Origin: Diplosphaera chodatii
Lineage: Eukaryota > Chlorophyta > Trebouxiophyceae > Prasiolales > Stichococcaceae
Reading direction: 5' to 3'
DNA: 64,000 nt
NCBI GenBank assembly: GCA_032358165.1
Contig: JAALGY010000041.1
Location: forward strand, 1,922,001 to 1,986,000
The notes under the pieces were generated by a model. That model saw nothing but the letters and a program-made list of their open reading frames with translations, did no database searches and was not told the origin of the DNA. A program made the translations under genes and the position numbers. This document shows, one piece after another, positions 11,474 to 22,340 of this stretch (within the stretch, counting starts at the first letter, position 1; each line of letters begins with the position of its first letter).

Positions 11474-13855
11474 ATGGACTCCAACCATCGCTACGTCCAC
11501 GTGCGGCTTGCTGGACACCGGGTTTGACGTTGAGACTCGACATGAGACTTGATCCACACGGTTTCGCAATGCTACTCCTCAAATTGCTGTCGTGCTGCGA
11601 GCAGGTGCGTGACCTGGGTTGCGGCAGCTTTGGCGTAGCGCAGCTGATGCGTGACACAGCCACAGGGGAGCTGGTCGCTGTGAAGAAGCTGGAGAGGGGC
11701 TCGACGGTGACCTTCCGCCTGAACTGGATGACCTGCCTGCGACGCCTTTCACTGCACATGCATCATCAAGGGCCATGGTGACTACGTACATGTCAGGATG
11801 GGTGGTCTGAACCAAAGCAATGCTCGCCTCTGCAGATCAACGAGTATGTGGAGCGAGAAATCTTGAACCATCGGATCTTGCTGCACCCGCACATCGTGCA
11901 GTTTCGTGAGGTCGGTCGCAGGCTGCAGCTATTGCCTATACGACGTTATTGGCTGCGTAGTACAGCACGGATAGGAGCGCAGTCACTGTTGCACGCTTGG
12001 TACTAGCTCAATGCGAATGCAGGCGTTCTTGACTCCAACACATCTGGCAATTGCAATGGAGTATGCGCCGAGTGGCGAGCTGTTCACCTACTTGGCTCAC
12101 GAGAGGCGATTCAGTGAGAACAAGGTGCGCTGCAAGTGCACAACCTGTTTAGGCTGCAACGATTTTTTTTGTTGAGTGTGTTTTTCCAACAGGCAGAGAA
12201 CGAAAAGGGACTCTGGCAGGCAGAGTGTACCTCATGTGAGTGCTCCGTCTGTAGGCACGGTACTTCTTCCAGCAGCTCGTGGCCGGCGTGGAGTACTGCC
12301 ACATCAAGGTCCGGAGTCCACAAACATGGTTGCCTGTCAGCAGATGCTGCGAACATGTGCTTATAGGTCACAAGCAAGGTTACGGTGGCACACAAATGGA
12401 GCTTTGCATGGTGCACACCCCATAGTAATGCCCCCAGTCGTCTGTGCATCAACATATGCAGGGTGTGTGCCACCGGGACCTGAAGCTGGAGAATGTGCTG
12501 CTGGCAGGCAAGCATGCGCCGCTTGTGAAGATCTGCGACTTTGGCTACTCAAAGGTAATCTTCCCCCTCCTTGGCGCACAGGCACATTGGCTTGCCTTCT
12601 CTAGTGGACAAACAGTGTCAAGGAATCCGTCAACCCATGATGTCCTGCACTGCAGCACTCGGACTTCGACTCGGGGCCAAAGTCCATTGTCGGCACACAA
12701 GCATACATTGCGCCAGGTCTGCAGAGTAGAAGGTTGCACACTGATCTGGCTTGTGACGAGCTGCGGCAGCAGCTACGAGCTGGATGCCACTGGCTCGAGC
12801 GGTTCCCTCCAGTACAGAGCTGGCATGTCTGCACAGCTGCGGTATGGATGGGATAGCAGCAGGGAAGTCTTCCCTGTCGACAGAGTGTGAGTTCATGTGC
12901 AGAGGTGATCCTGTCGAAGTACCAGCAGCGCAAGTACGACGGCAAGGCGTCGGATGTGTGGTCCTGCGGCGTCATCCTCTACCTCATGCTGGTGGGGCAG
13001 TACCCCTTTGAGGATCCGTCCGACCCCACCAACTTCAGCAAGACCATACAGGCAAGCACTCCTTTGTTTGTGTCCATGTGCGGCGCTGGTATGTGCCCCC
13101 TGTGTTGCATGCATCAGAGGGCCTCTGCAATGCGGGGCAGCTAGCTTGCAGCAGTGACACACGCTCCGTTGTGTGCGCAGCGGATCACGGCAGCGGAGTA
13201 TGAGGTGCCCGCGGATGTGCACATATCGGCCGACTGCCATGGCATGCTGCGCCAGATGCTGATGGGGCCGCCCCACCGACGCATCAATATCGAGGGCATC
13301 AAGGGGTAAGCGCCAAACGCTGAAGACACAAGCAGGTTATGCGTCCACTTGGTCAGGTCATTTGCAGGACATTTGCCACATCGGCGAGCGCTGCGCTTGT
13401 CCAGATATCCCTGCTGACAGTGCGAAGAGCTTCATCAACACGCACTGTTTATTCTGGATGGTAGCTGTAGCTCTGTGAGGCAATTCTCTTGGCGATCATA
13501 ATGAGAAGTGAGGATGCTGCAGGGCTCGAGCTCACGGATGTGCTATCCTGCTGCAGGCACTCGTTCTTCCAGAAGAACTTGCCGCTGGAGCTGCAGACGC
13601 TGATGCGGGATCAGGGCGCGGGGTTTGCTGCGAGTGTCGTGCAGCAGCCACAGCAAAGCCTCCAGGACCTGATGCTGGTGCTGGCTGCTGTGCCTTGCAG
13701 CATGCTGTGCTGATCATTTGAGTGTGATGCATGCCTCCTGCATGTGCTCCAAATTATCACTGGTGTTGCTGAAAGTGCACGTATATCTGTACTTGCCTAT
13801 GCAGGTACTCAGTGAGGCACGCATCAAGCCGCTGGATCGTCTGCCGCTCTCATGA
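11474..13855 (+). CDS. SnRK2-type serine/threonine protein kinase
   Basis: The model has eleven exons: 11474-11494, 11605-11706, 11836-11910, 12023-12124, 12255-12308, 12462-12554, 12656-12716, 12903-13051, 13181-13305, 13557-13677, 13805-13855 (317 aa, phases close). The kinase core is complete: the Gly loop [10 protein letters not shown], catalytic Lys in VAVKKLERG, Glu in [18 protein letters not shown] in ICDFGYSK, the activation segment [11 protein letters not shown], and [22 protein letters not shown], which is diagnostic of SNF1-related kinases of subfamily 2. The C-terminus is short and ends LPLS; the acidic ABA-box tail of land-plant SnRK2s is not seen. The expected role is osmotic, nutrient or stress signalling. 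The 21-nt first exon (a short leader ending RY before VRDLG) is inferred. The intron at 13052-13180 appears to use a GC donor. Confidence 0.9.
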
Positions 13856-14359
13856 CAGGCAGCCATGACAGGAGTAACATGGTCTGGGGTAGACCGAAAC
13901 CAGACTAGACGAGCAGGTCAAACTAGCTCGTGTACGGCAGGTGGTGCTGTCCTGCAGTCCTGCATCATCCCAAGACGGTCGCACAGGTCATCCGAGAGCG
14001 GAGCAGGACATGTTCCAGCAATCAGGCCATTGCGCTCGGGACAAGCGGACATAACGACGAGAGGTCATGACCACCAAATCTGGGGCGCAGTTGCATGGAT
14101 TGGTTGTGGTATCCAGGGGTGCACAGGTTGGCCTGTTGATCACACGTGCATTGAAACAGTGTGTGCAACCGACGCATATTGCAGAGTACCGGGCAGTGTC
14201 TAGAGACAAGGATCACGCGGAAACAGCAAAATGGCCAGCATGCGCCCTGCCTACTGCATGTCTGCCCAGAGGGCATCCTGCATTGGCTTGCTATAAAACA
14301 GGGCACAAATCGCTTTGCACTCTCCCGCTCATGAACGAGCCAGTGATCGCGTTCACGAC
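13856..14359. other. Convergent intergenic region
   Basis: This contains the 3' flanks of the kinase (+) and the PDI gene (-). No further gene is supported. Confidence 0.4.
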
Positions 14360-16435
14360 CTACTCCTCGGCGGCCTGCTCATCCTCCGCTGCGAGCTCCT
14401 CGGAGGCATCCTCAAACATGTCCTTGGCATCCTGTGCCGCACCAGCTGCCTCCTCGCCAACCTGCGGTGCAGGACCCACAGTGTCGACCTACAAGTCCAC
14501 CTCTGGCAGGGTGCGGTGTTGAGACGAGGGGTTGCATTTGCTGGGTGAGCAAGCCCAGCGTGACATGATGTCCACAGGTGTTTCACGCTTTCAGAGCATC
14601 TGCGCAGCCGCTCGAGCACGACCACCACAGAGGATACACATTGCACCTTCTGGGCGGCCTCCTCGGACGCCTTCGAGTCCTCGTTCAGGGAGGGGATGAA
14701 GGCGGACAGCACCGACTGCTTGCGGGCGGCCTCGGCCAGCTTGCTGGGGCTCGCCGAGCCGCTGCTGATGATGCGGTCCAGGCGCTCGTACTCCTTCTGG
14801 AAGTAGTCTGCGCCCTGTTGCAGGAAGACCCAAAGCATGAATAGGCGCCTCTGAAAGCTGTTGCATCCTTGAAGGCTGTTGCAGCGATTGGTGATGTGTT
14901 TGCATGTCACATAATCATGATTGACTCGAGTCGGTGTTCCAGTGTTCCAGCTCGCCTTCTCGATGGCCTTCTTCATGTAGCGTGAGTAGAGCTCTGCGTT
15001 CGTCTTTGCGTCATCAAACAGGCTGCTGCCGGCAGAGGTGACCTCGTCCACGATGGTGGACTTTGCATCAGCGGCGGCACCCAGGAACTTGGTCGCCAGT
15101 GTGTCAAAGGACGCCGAGCGAGCAAAGCCCTGCAATATACAGATGGCGCTGCCTTGGGTTTGTCTGCTGCAGCAGTGCGTTGAGAATATGCCCAAGCAAG
15201 GCGACGTTTCCTTCGCCTCCCTGTCAACTAGACTCTCGTGCACAGCCGTGCAGACCATCAGAGACACTGCCACCGCAGTGTCGAACCTGCAAGCAACTGC
15301 CCACCTTGTCGTTTTCCAGCTGCTTCTGCAGGAACTCCAGGAAGGCCAAGTAGGACCGGCCGCCCTGGTACCTGCACAGGCACAAGCGAATCCAGCATCA
15401 GCGTGAACATCATCTCGATCACTAGAAGCCTCTGCTCCAGCACACACAATGAGGTACGTAAGCCTGCCAAGCAACGGCAGCAGACGGCTAGCCTATGCAT
15501 ACATGATAACTTTCTCAAAAGCTGAGGAGGTACGCACGGCTGGTGCGACTCCACAGGCTTGCCGCGCGAGAAGTACAGGATGGTGGGGAAGCCCTTGACG
15601 TCGAAGCGGTTGCCCAGCTCCCTGTGCTTGTCGGCGTCCACCTGACGATCCCCGGTATCGCACGTCAGCGGACACTGGGGAACACCGGCATGCTGCAGGC
15701 CAGGGATGACTTGTACCGGCGGCGACCATGCCTATGATGCCGCTCCCCACCTTGGCGACGACCACGCGGCTGGACAGCTTGCCGTCGCCGGACACCTTCT
15801 CGCCCAGCTTGGTGAACTCTGGCACCATCCGCTTGCAGTGGCCTGTGGAAGATGCCCGCGCAACAGTTATAAAGATGCAGGCGCAACACTTTCCCCCCAT
15901 TGGTGCCGATGGTGCACACTGCACACAACATGTGAACTGGTCATAACATGTGAAGCGCACGCTCACCGCACCACGGCGCGTAGAACTCGACCAGCGCATG
16001 CTTCCTGCGGCACGCATGGTGTGCTGACAGTCAGTGGGCAAGATGACTACTTGTCAGTTCTGCACCCATGCATGACGTGAAACAAGCTATGACACAGTCA
16101 AATGATCACCTGCCGTTCACGAACTGGTCAAAGTTCTCGGGAGCTGCAGCACAGCAGGCATGCACTCTGAGGGAGTGTGCATGATGTGAAACAGTGAGGC
16201 TTTGCAATGGTGCTGCTGCTGACAACTCACAAAGCTGTGTCTAGTCCACTAGCCTTGCAGGACACTCCCGTATGCCTTTTACTCGGTAACGCAGCGCAGT
16301 GCAGGGCAGCCAGTATGGTGTGGACTCACTCAGGTCGTGCACGCCCGCCATCTCCACGGTGGGGTCATCCTCGCTGGCGTGAGCACTTCCTGCCAACGCT
16401 AGAAGCAGCACACATGCGGCTGCGACGAGCTTCAT
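14360..16435 (-). CDS. Protein disulfide isomerase, single thioredoxin domain plus ERp29c domain
   Basis: Nine exons close in frame: complement of 14360-14488, 14647-14814, 14956-15129, 15305-15371, 15538-15641, 15751-15842, 15967-16004, 16110-16143, 16330-16435 (303 aa). The N-terminus is a clear signal peptide (MKLVAAACVLLLALAGSAHA). A thioredoxin fold follows, with ENFDQFVNGRKHALVEFYAP, the active site WCGHCKRMVPEF and the cis-Pro region GFPTILYF, then YQGGRSYLAFLEFL. The C-terminal half is a helical ERp29/PDI-D domain (YMKKAIEKGADYFQKEYERL). The protein should catalyse disulfide exchange in the secretory pathway. The last residues are acidic (AAEDEQAAEE) with no KDEL/HDEL signal. The junction EK|GADYF needs a GC-AG intron (14815-14955); a GT donor 30 nt downstream would insert ten residues. 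Confidence 0.9.
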
Positions 16436-16755
16436 GTCGCTGCACCAACCAGTACAGCCAAGAGAGCACCGTCAAGTCAGTTGATCAAAGGACAAGCCCA
16501 GGTGGTCTGTGCGTTGGTGTTGGACACCGTGCGCTCCTTCAAGTAACGTATCGAACGGCGTTCACGAACGCTGATGTCGTGTAAGCAGGAAATGGCTACA
16601 TCAAAGCTGCATGCGGAATCGCGATGCGCGATTGCGTGTTACGCTGACAGCCCACCCTGAAGTGCCCCACCAAACAACCAATCAGCAATCAGCATGCCAA
16701 CAACATTCATCAAACCCATGGTGTGTCAATCCAAACAATGTTTCCGGGCTGACAT
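16436..16755. promoter_or_regulatory. Intergenic region upstream of the PDI gene
   Basis: About 320 bp lie between the PDI start and the 3' end of the GST-like gene, both on the minus strand. It should contain the PDI promoter. No specific element was recognised. Confidence 0.35.
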
Positions 16756-18132
16756 TCAGTACGTGTCCTGCAGCACGGCATCGCAGGCCTTGCGCATCTC
16801 CGAAGCCGCGGCTGCTGACATGTCTCGCGGTGACGAGGCCCGGTTCCTGAAGTAGCTGAGTGTTGCTGCGCCGACAGCGCGGCCGTGTGCTGTCTCGTGC
16901 TTGGGGCCGCCATGACCCGTGAGCAGCCAGGCCGCCATGCGCCGCAGCGCAAAATCTACAGCATCCAAAACCTCTGGCGTTGGCTCCGGTGTGTCCCCAT
17001 TCTCGCTGGCGCTGCCAGTGGATGATACGCCGCTGCGTTTAGCACAATCCTGCACGATGACCTCCCTGTTGGCGTTCAGCTTCGCTGCTGCCTCCCTGCG
17101 GGCGCGATCTGTGACACCGTCGGCTGGCTGAACATGCGGCGCGTCAGCAAGCTGCATGATCTTTTGTGAGAGCAGGTGGTGTGTTGTGTCGTCGCTCTTC
17201 ACCTGCTGGTAGGCTGGGCGGGCATCCATGGCGTCAAACCATGCGCTGAGGTGCGGATACTCGGGGCTGCCACGCAGCGCAAAACCCCGTGCCCGTGGCA
17301 AGTTGGCTGCAAAGCGCTCCAACGAAGGCATGAACATCAGGTCCACGACCCCAAAGTCGCCGAGGAAGAACGGCCCCTGGCTGCTGTGCCTTGCCAGCGC
17401 CGCCTCTGCTGCCGACAGCTGCTGCTGAAAGCCCGCCCTGAACTCTGGTATCCGGCTTTCATCTCTGGTGCCCGACCCAAAGCCGCCCTCCCGCCCCAGA
17501 AGAAATTTGTAACCAGCTGCCGAGAGCTCATCGGACGCCTTGGACAGGGCCTCGCCCTCCTCTGCAAGCTTGGGATCGGCAGGGTACAGCGGGCGATCCG
17601 GAAACTCCTCGTCGAGAGCCTTGAGGATGGCAGCAGACTCCCAGACGACGCGGCTCCTGATTGATACAGCTGGGACCAGCTTGGTGGGCACTATCTCCTC
17701 GTACCATTCTGGCTTGTTGTACAGGCTGATGAACATGACCTCAAAATCAATGTCCTTTTCCAGCAGTGCCATCCACACTCGCTCGCAGAAAGGGCACCAG
17801 GCGTTGGTGTCCCGCCACAGCAGCACAGGCTTCGACTGCGGCTCTGTCATGCGCTGTGTCGGGACCACAGGGTGGGGCGCTGTGCCGGGCGCCTGGCCAC
17901 GCCGGATCACGTAGTCTTTCAGCACATCGACGCCTGCTTGCTGTTCTATCTCTCTCCAGGCAGGTGGCTGTGCCACCGTTGCAGCGCTGCATTTGAGCTG
18001 GAGCAGGCGGTGGCAATGAGACATGCCATGCATGCGTCGCCTTAGGCGATGTGCAACGCCATGTGTCTCAGGCAACAGCTGTGTGGGCCGATGCTCGATA
18101 GCTCGCGCCATGTATGGAGGGCTAGCAGTCAT
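16756..18132 (-). CDS. GST-like protein with CPFC active site (omega/lambda-like), intronless
   Basis: One uninterrupted frame encodes about 458 residues. A thioredoxin-fold N-domain starts at KPVLLWRDTNAWCPFCERVW; the CPFC motif points to cysteine-type GSTs (omega, lambda or dehydroascorbate-reductase-like) rather than serine/tyrosine GSTs. It continues with cis-Pro VPAV and ESAAILKALDEEFPD, which is the glutathione-binding region. A helical C-domain follows, with FFLGDFGVVDLMFMPSLERF. About 110 residues downstream (AAAKLNANREVIV onward) are extra and of unknown role. The roughly 120-residue leader is Arg/Ser/Ala-rich and could be a plastid presequence. I chose the Met at 18132; the frame stays open to 18210. 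Likely activity: glutathione-dependent thiol transfer or reduction. It is the only clearly intronless gene in the window. Confidence 0.82.
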   Translation of the reverse strand: MTASPPYMARAIEHRPTQLLPETHGVAHRLRRRMHGMSHCHRLLQLKCSAATVAQPPAWREIEQQAGVDVLKDYVIRRGQAPGTAPHPVVPTQRMTEPQSKPVLLWRDTNAWCPFCERVWMALLEKDIDFEVMFISLYNKPEWYEEIVPTKLVPAVSIRSRVVWESAAILKALDEEFPDRPLYPADPKLAEEGEALSKASDELSAAGYKFLLGREGGFGSGTRDESRIPEFRAGFQQQLSAAEAALARHSSQGPFFLGDFGVVDLMFMPSLERFAANLPRARGFALRGSPEYPHLSAWFDAMDARPAYQQVKSDDTTHHLLSQKIMQLADAPHVQPADGVTDRARREAAAKLNANREVIVQDCAKRSGVSSTGSASENGDTPEPTPEVLDAVDFALRRMAAWLLTGHGGPKHETAHGRAVGAATLSYFRNRASSPRDMSAAAASEMRKACDAVLQDTY

Positions 18133-18603
18133 GGGGATCGAGCTGCGAAGCATCAAACGGGTACAGGAAACAAGATGCACCCCGGCGCAAGACCACCTAT
18201 GGCACACCACTTGCAGCTGATGTGTCTGTGAACATCACACGGATTGCTACGAAAGCGTCGTGTCAAGCAAACAAGGGGCATTCGATGGTATAACATGCTG
18301 CTAGAACGTGTCGAGAGGTCAACCGTGTGCAAGGTGCATGTGCAATCTACGTCAGCAAGATCGCGGGGTGTCAGATGTCCGTTTCAACATTCACAGCTTT
18401 TCCGATGCTTGCGACACCTTTCATACATTATGCTTGACGTATTCTTGCACCGGGTCTTTGCGTTCGCAAGAATGCCGCGATCAGCACAGCCATAATTCAC
18501 CTGCATGAGCTAGTGCGCCACCTCAAATCTGCGTGGCCACGTTAACAGGCGTTGAAAGGCTGCGCAAGCACATGTAGGCAGCTATACACCCCGCAACCTC
18601 ATC
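18133..18603. promoter_or_regulatory. Divergent intergenic promoter region
   Basis: This interval separates the GST-like gene (-) from the farnesyltransferase gene (+). It contains some AT-richer sequence around 18410-18450 but no element I can name. Confidence 0.35.
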
Positions 18604-21308
18604 ATGATCATCGAGCAGCCGGCGGGCAGCCTGGACGAGCAGGCCGCGTTGGAGCGGCAGGTTGCGCGCTTCTACAGGTGGGCGGTTTCCCCCAACTTGG
18701 CTGAATTGACGGTCAGTGCGGTGCCAGTGCCTTACGAATGCTTCACATGGGGCGACACCGCTCGCCACCATGCAAATGCCCATTTGCAACATGCGTCTGC
18801 GCCTGTCAGCCAGGGAGCTGGCAGCCGTGCCGGCATCGGAGCGGGCGGCGCACCTGGCGCTGCGCCGCGAAGCGCATGCAGCATACATCCACAAGGGCCT
18901 GGCGCGGCTGCCGGCTGGCTTCATAGGTCTGGACGCCTCCCGCCCCTGGCTCCTGTTCTGGATGACGCACTCGCTGGCGCTCCTGCAGCAGCCGCTGCCC
19001 CAGCAGGTGCGCAGTGGATCATGCAACACCCCAGAGAAATGCCCTGTCTCTGTCGTCAACTTCCAGCAAAAAGCAAGGTGCTGTGCTGGCATCTATGGGG
19101 ATGCTGCAGTAGCAACGACGGGGCAGCGGAGGAATACACATCAACACACATCAGCGCACTTTCACGGATTCAGCTTCTCAGCATGCAGGTCGCAGCCGCG
19201 GACATCGTGCAGTTCCTGCAGAGGTGTCAGGATGCCCGCGGCGGCTTTGGCGGCGGCCCGGCCCAGCTGCCTCACCTGGCACCCACCTACGCAGCGGTCG
19301 CGACCCTGGTCACCCTCGGCACCCCCGAGGCCCTGCAGGTGCGGAGACTCCTCAGGCCACCGGCAGGGCAGCATACGCACTCAGGGACGAGGGGGTGGCT
19401 CCAAGTAGGTTTCGAAGCGTGGGCCTGCTGTACAACTTCATCTGCATGGCCGTGCAGGCGGTCGACCGCCCGGCAACACTGAGCTTCCTGCGCCGCATGT
19501 GTGTGCCCGCACACCTTGGCGGCGGCTTCACCCTGTGTGAGGGTGAGGGCACATGCACATGGCAACATGAGCACGCAGCAGATCAGCAGCTCAGGATCGA
19601 TCAGCGCATTTGAGGCGGCTCACTGATAAAAAATGGTGCAACTGCCAGATGGGGAGGTCGATGTGCGCGGCTGCTACTGCGCCATGGCCACCGCGCACAT
19701 GCTGGGATTGGACGCCCCGGCTCTGGCGCAGGAGGCCAGCATGGTCGACTTCGTGCAGTCATGCCAGGTGGAGACTGCTGGCTGCACCATCTGTTTTGGG
19801 TTGCCAACTGTATGCCTGTCCACACTAACAGCCCTCTGACATCTTTGATACCTGCCAACGTTGACTGTGTGGACCAGATCCAGGAATCCAGCATCGCATC
19901 TTGTGTGCAGACATACGAGGGTGGCATAGGCGGGGAGCCAGGAAACGAGGCACATGGTGGCTACACTTTCTGTGGGTTGGCAGCCGCGGCACTCGCGGGT
20001 GCAGCGCAGGCGCTGGACCTGGCCAGCCTCACCCGCTGGGCTGCCAGCTGTCAGGTGGGACCTGACATCAGTGGCTGCATTTGGCATACGTACACAGCCG
20101 CAGGTAACACGATGACGGCGGTGGTCAGAGGCCAGCGTCATTTCAATTGAACCCTGCAGGCAGTGCAAGAGGGTTGACCAGAACTTCTGTCCTCCAGGGC
20201 AGCTGACAGTGACACATGTGACGATGCAGGGCACTACTGAGGGCGGGTTCATGGGCCGCACCAACAAGCTGGTGGATGGCTGCTACTCCTACTGGCAGGG
20301 CGGCCTGTTCCCGCTGCTGCAGTCCCTGCAGCCGCGGCAGCAGACAGGTGCGTCAGCTGACGTAGCCCAGGCGGCCGGCGCGCCCCCAGCAGGCAGTGCA
20401 GCAGGGGCTGCACAGCAGCAGACGCCGCTCCCAGCGCAGCGGCCATCCACAGCAGCTTCGAGTTCAGGTGCTTTGCACAAGGGTGCTGCCGGCAGGCGCA
20501 TCACGGTCCCGCCGCTGCCACTGCTCTCAGGGCGCAGCATGCTGCAGCACGCCGCGGACGCCGTGTCTGCACTGGAAGCGCTGGACGTCAGCCGCCGCAC
20601 ATCAGCCGCGCCCTCAGCCGACATCACAAAGGTTGGCAGTGTGCTTCAGCAAGCTGCCGTTGTCGTTGACCTAACCGTCGAGTGTCAGTGGCTTACCAAC
20701 CAGTTGCATGCAGTGCAATGAGACAGCAAGCATGTGGCATCGGATCGAGCGTGCTTGGTTTGCCTGTGCAGGCCGGTGTTCGTGCTGACAGCTTTGCAGC
20801 TGCAGCACAGACCTGTGCCACGGTGCTGGCAATGCGCTGGGGGTGTGCCACAGCTGACGGGCAGAAGAGATCAGCAGCAGCAGCAGCAGCCAGCACACCC
20901 GCAGGCTTCACAGCAAACGAAGCAGAGGACAGCAGTAGCCGATGTGCTGCAGGGGTTGCAGGCCAGACATCAGCGGATTCAGACTCTGGCATGTCCTGCC
21001 GCCCGAGCGCTATTGTGCCAGCCTGCAACGCTGCGCCGCCACTGTATGATGTGGATGCGCTGCAGCTTTGGCTGCTGCAGTGTTGCCAAGCGATCAAGGG
21101 CGGGCTGCGGGACAAGCCAGGCAAGCCAGTTGACTATTACCACACCTGCTACTGCCTCAGCGGGCTGTCGACGTCCCAGCACCACAGCGGCGTCGTTGTG
21201 GGGCCGCCTGAGAACCTGCTGGCTGCAGCGGACCCGCTGTGCAATGTGGTGCAGCCACGCCTGGCGGACGCCTGGCGCTTCTACAGCGAGCTGCCTCACA
21301 GCACCTAG
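18604..21308 (+). CDS. FNTB: Protein farnesyltransferase subunit beta
   Basis: Eight exons close in frame: 18604-18677, 18814-19006, 19189-19338, 19458-19542, 19649-19767, 19911-20054, 20230-20631, 20772-21308 (567 aa). The alpha-barrel repeats are evident: DARGGFGGGPAQLPHLAPTY, GGGFTLCEDGEVDVRGCYC, YEGGIGGEPGNEAHGGYTFC and EGGFMGRTNKLVDGCYSYWQ. The zinc ligands are present: Asp and Cys in VDGCYSYW and His in DYYHTCYCLSGLS. That last motif and GGLRDKPGKP distinguish farnesyl- from geranylgeranyl-transferase beta subunits. It would pair with an alpha subunit (not in this window) to farnesylate CaaX proteins in the cytosol. About 200 residues of low-complexity sequence interrupt the barrel between LLQSLQ and YDVDALQLW. 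The start at 18604 is the first Met of the exon; a longer N-terminus is possible. Confidence 0.93.
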
Positions 21309-22340
21309 CTTTCATTACATGAACACGCAAGTGCTTGTACGTGCTTGCAATGAATGAGTGCAGCTGATGATCAATCGTGCTCGCCTCCCTGGTCCTTCGT
21401 GGCCCTTTGCGACCCAGCAGAGACTTGCACACATGGTCACCCTGAAGTACGGCCCGATCTCCCAATCAAATGCATCAGGGGACACCCAGACGCTGTAGGA
21501 AATTTAGGGTGGTCAGCACCGCACCGACGTCATCCGTGTCGGCGCCTCAGGGCTGCCAATGACAGATAACGCAGCTTGAACTGCATCGATGTAACTGATA
21601 TTTCAGCGTTACTATGAACACTAAAACTGCGCAGCGTTTGCCTTTTGCTTTATAGCATACCGGTTGCAAAGCACATGCATGCACTGTCCATGCGCAATTT
21701 GGTCACGCAGGTGAAGAGTTGGTCTGAAATTTGAGCAGTATCGTCTGAATGTGACGTACGATACCTGTTAAGCCTGTTGGGAATGATCGACACTCGAATA
21801 AAGCACATCAGCCAGCAGAAGTTGACCGGTTTGCGCAGTATGCTACCCTGATCGTGGGCCCCTGCATCGCAAAGTGATGACAGTGTGACATCAATCTTCA
21901 CGCCACAATCACTGATCGCCGCTGACAATTGGCAGCGTTGTATCTCGCGCCGGCAAGGCTGGCCATCACCGCGGCGGCAACACGGCGTGGACGGCAACCC
22001 TACACTGATCACCAATCAGTCGTGGGACTATATCGAACATGCAGCTGGGTTGTTCCCTGGACGGTAGCTACCGGCCAACGGTGCGGCAGCGTGAATCGTA
22101 TGGCCAGACCGGTCGAGGCATGCTGCCCCTGTCTCGGGTGTCGCCGGCAGACCAGCCGCTGACCACAGCATGCCGGCAGCGCTATGGCGTTCGCAGTCGC
22201 TGGGTATGTGCAGTGCGCGCCTTGTATAGCCATTGCATTGCTGCTCATGCTGCCATTGCTGATGGTTTCCACCCCAAAGCGGTCCGCCTCCTTTGGCAGA
22301 AGACATGCCGCTTTGTTGTGACTTCGACACATGGTTTTGA
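21309..22340. other. Intergenic region with possible first exon of the next gene
   Basis: This is the 3' flank of the farnesyltransferase gene followed by the upstream region of the unknown plus-strand gene. A tiny candidate first exon (ATG at 22039, donor about 22 nt downstream) is possible but unsupported. The stretch 21590-21660 is less GC-rich. Confidence 0.3.
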
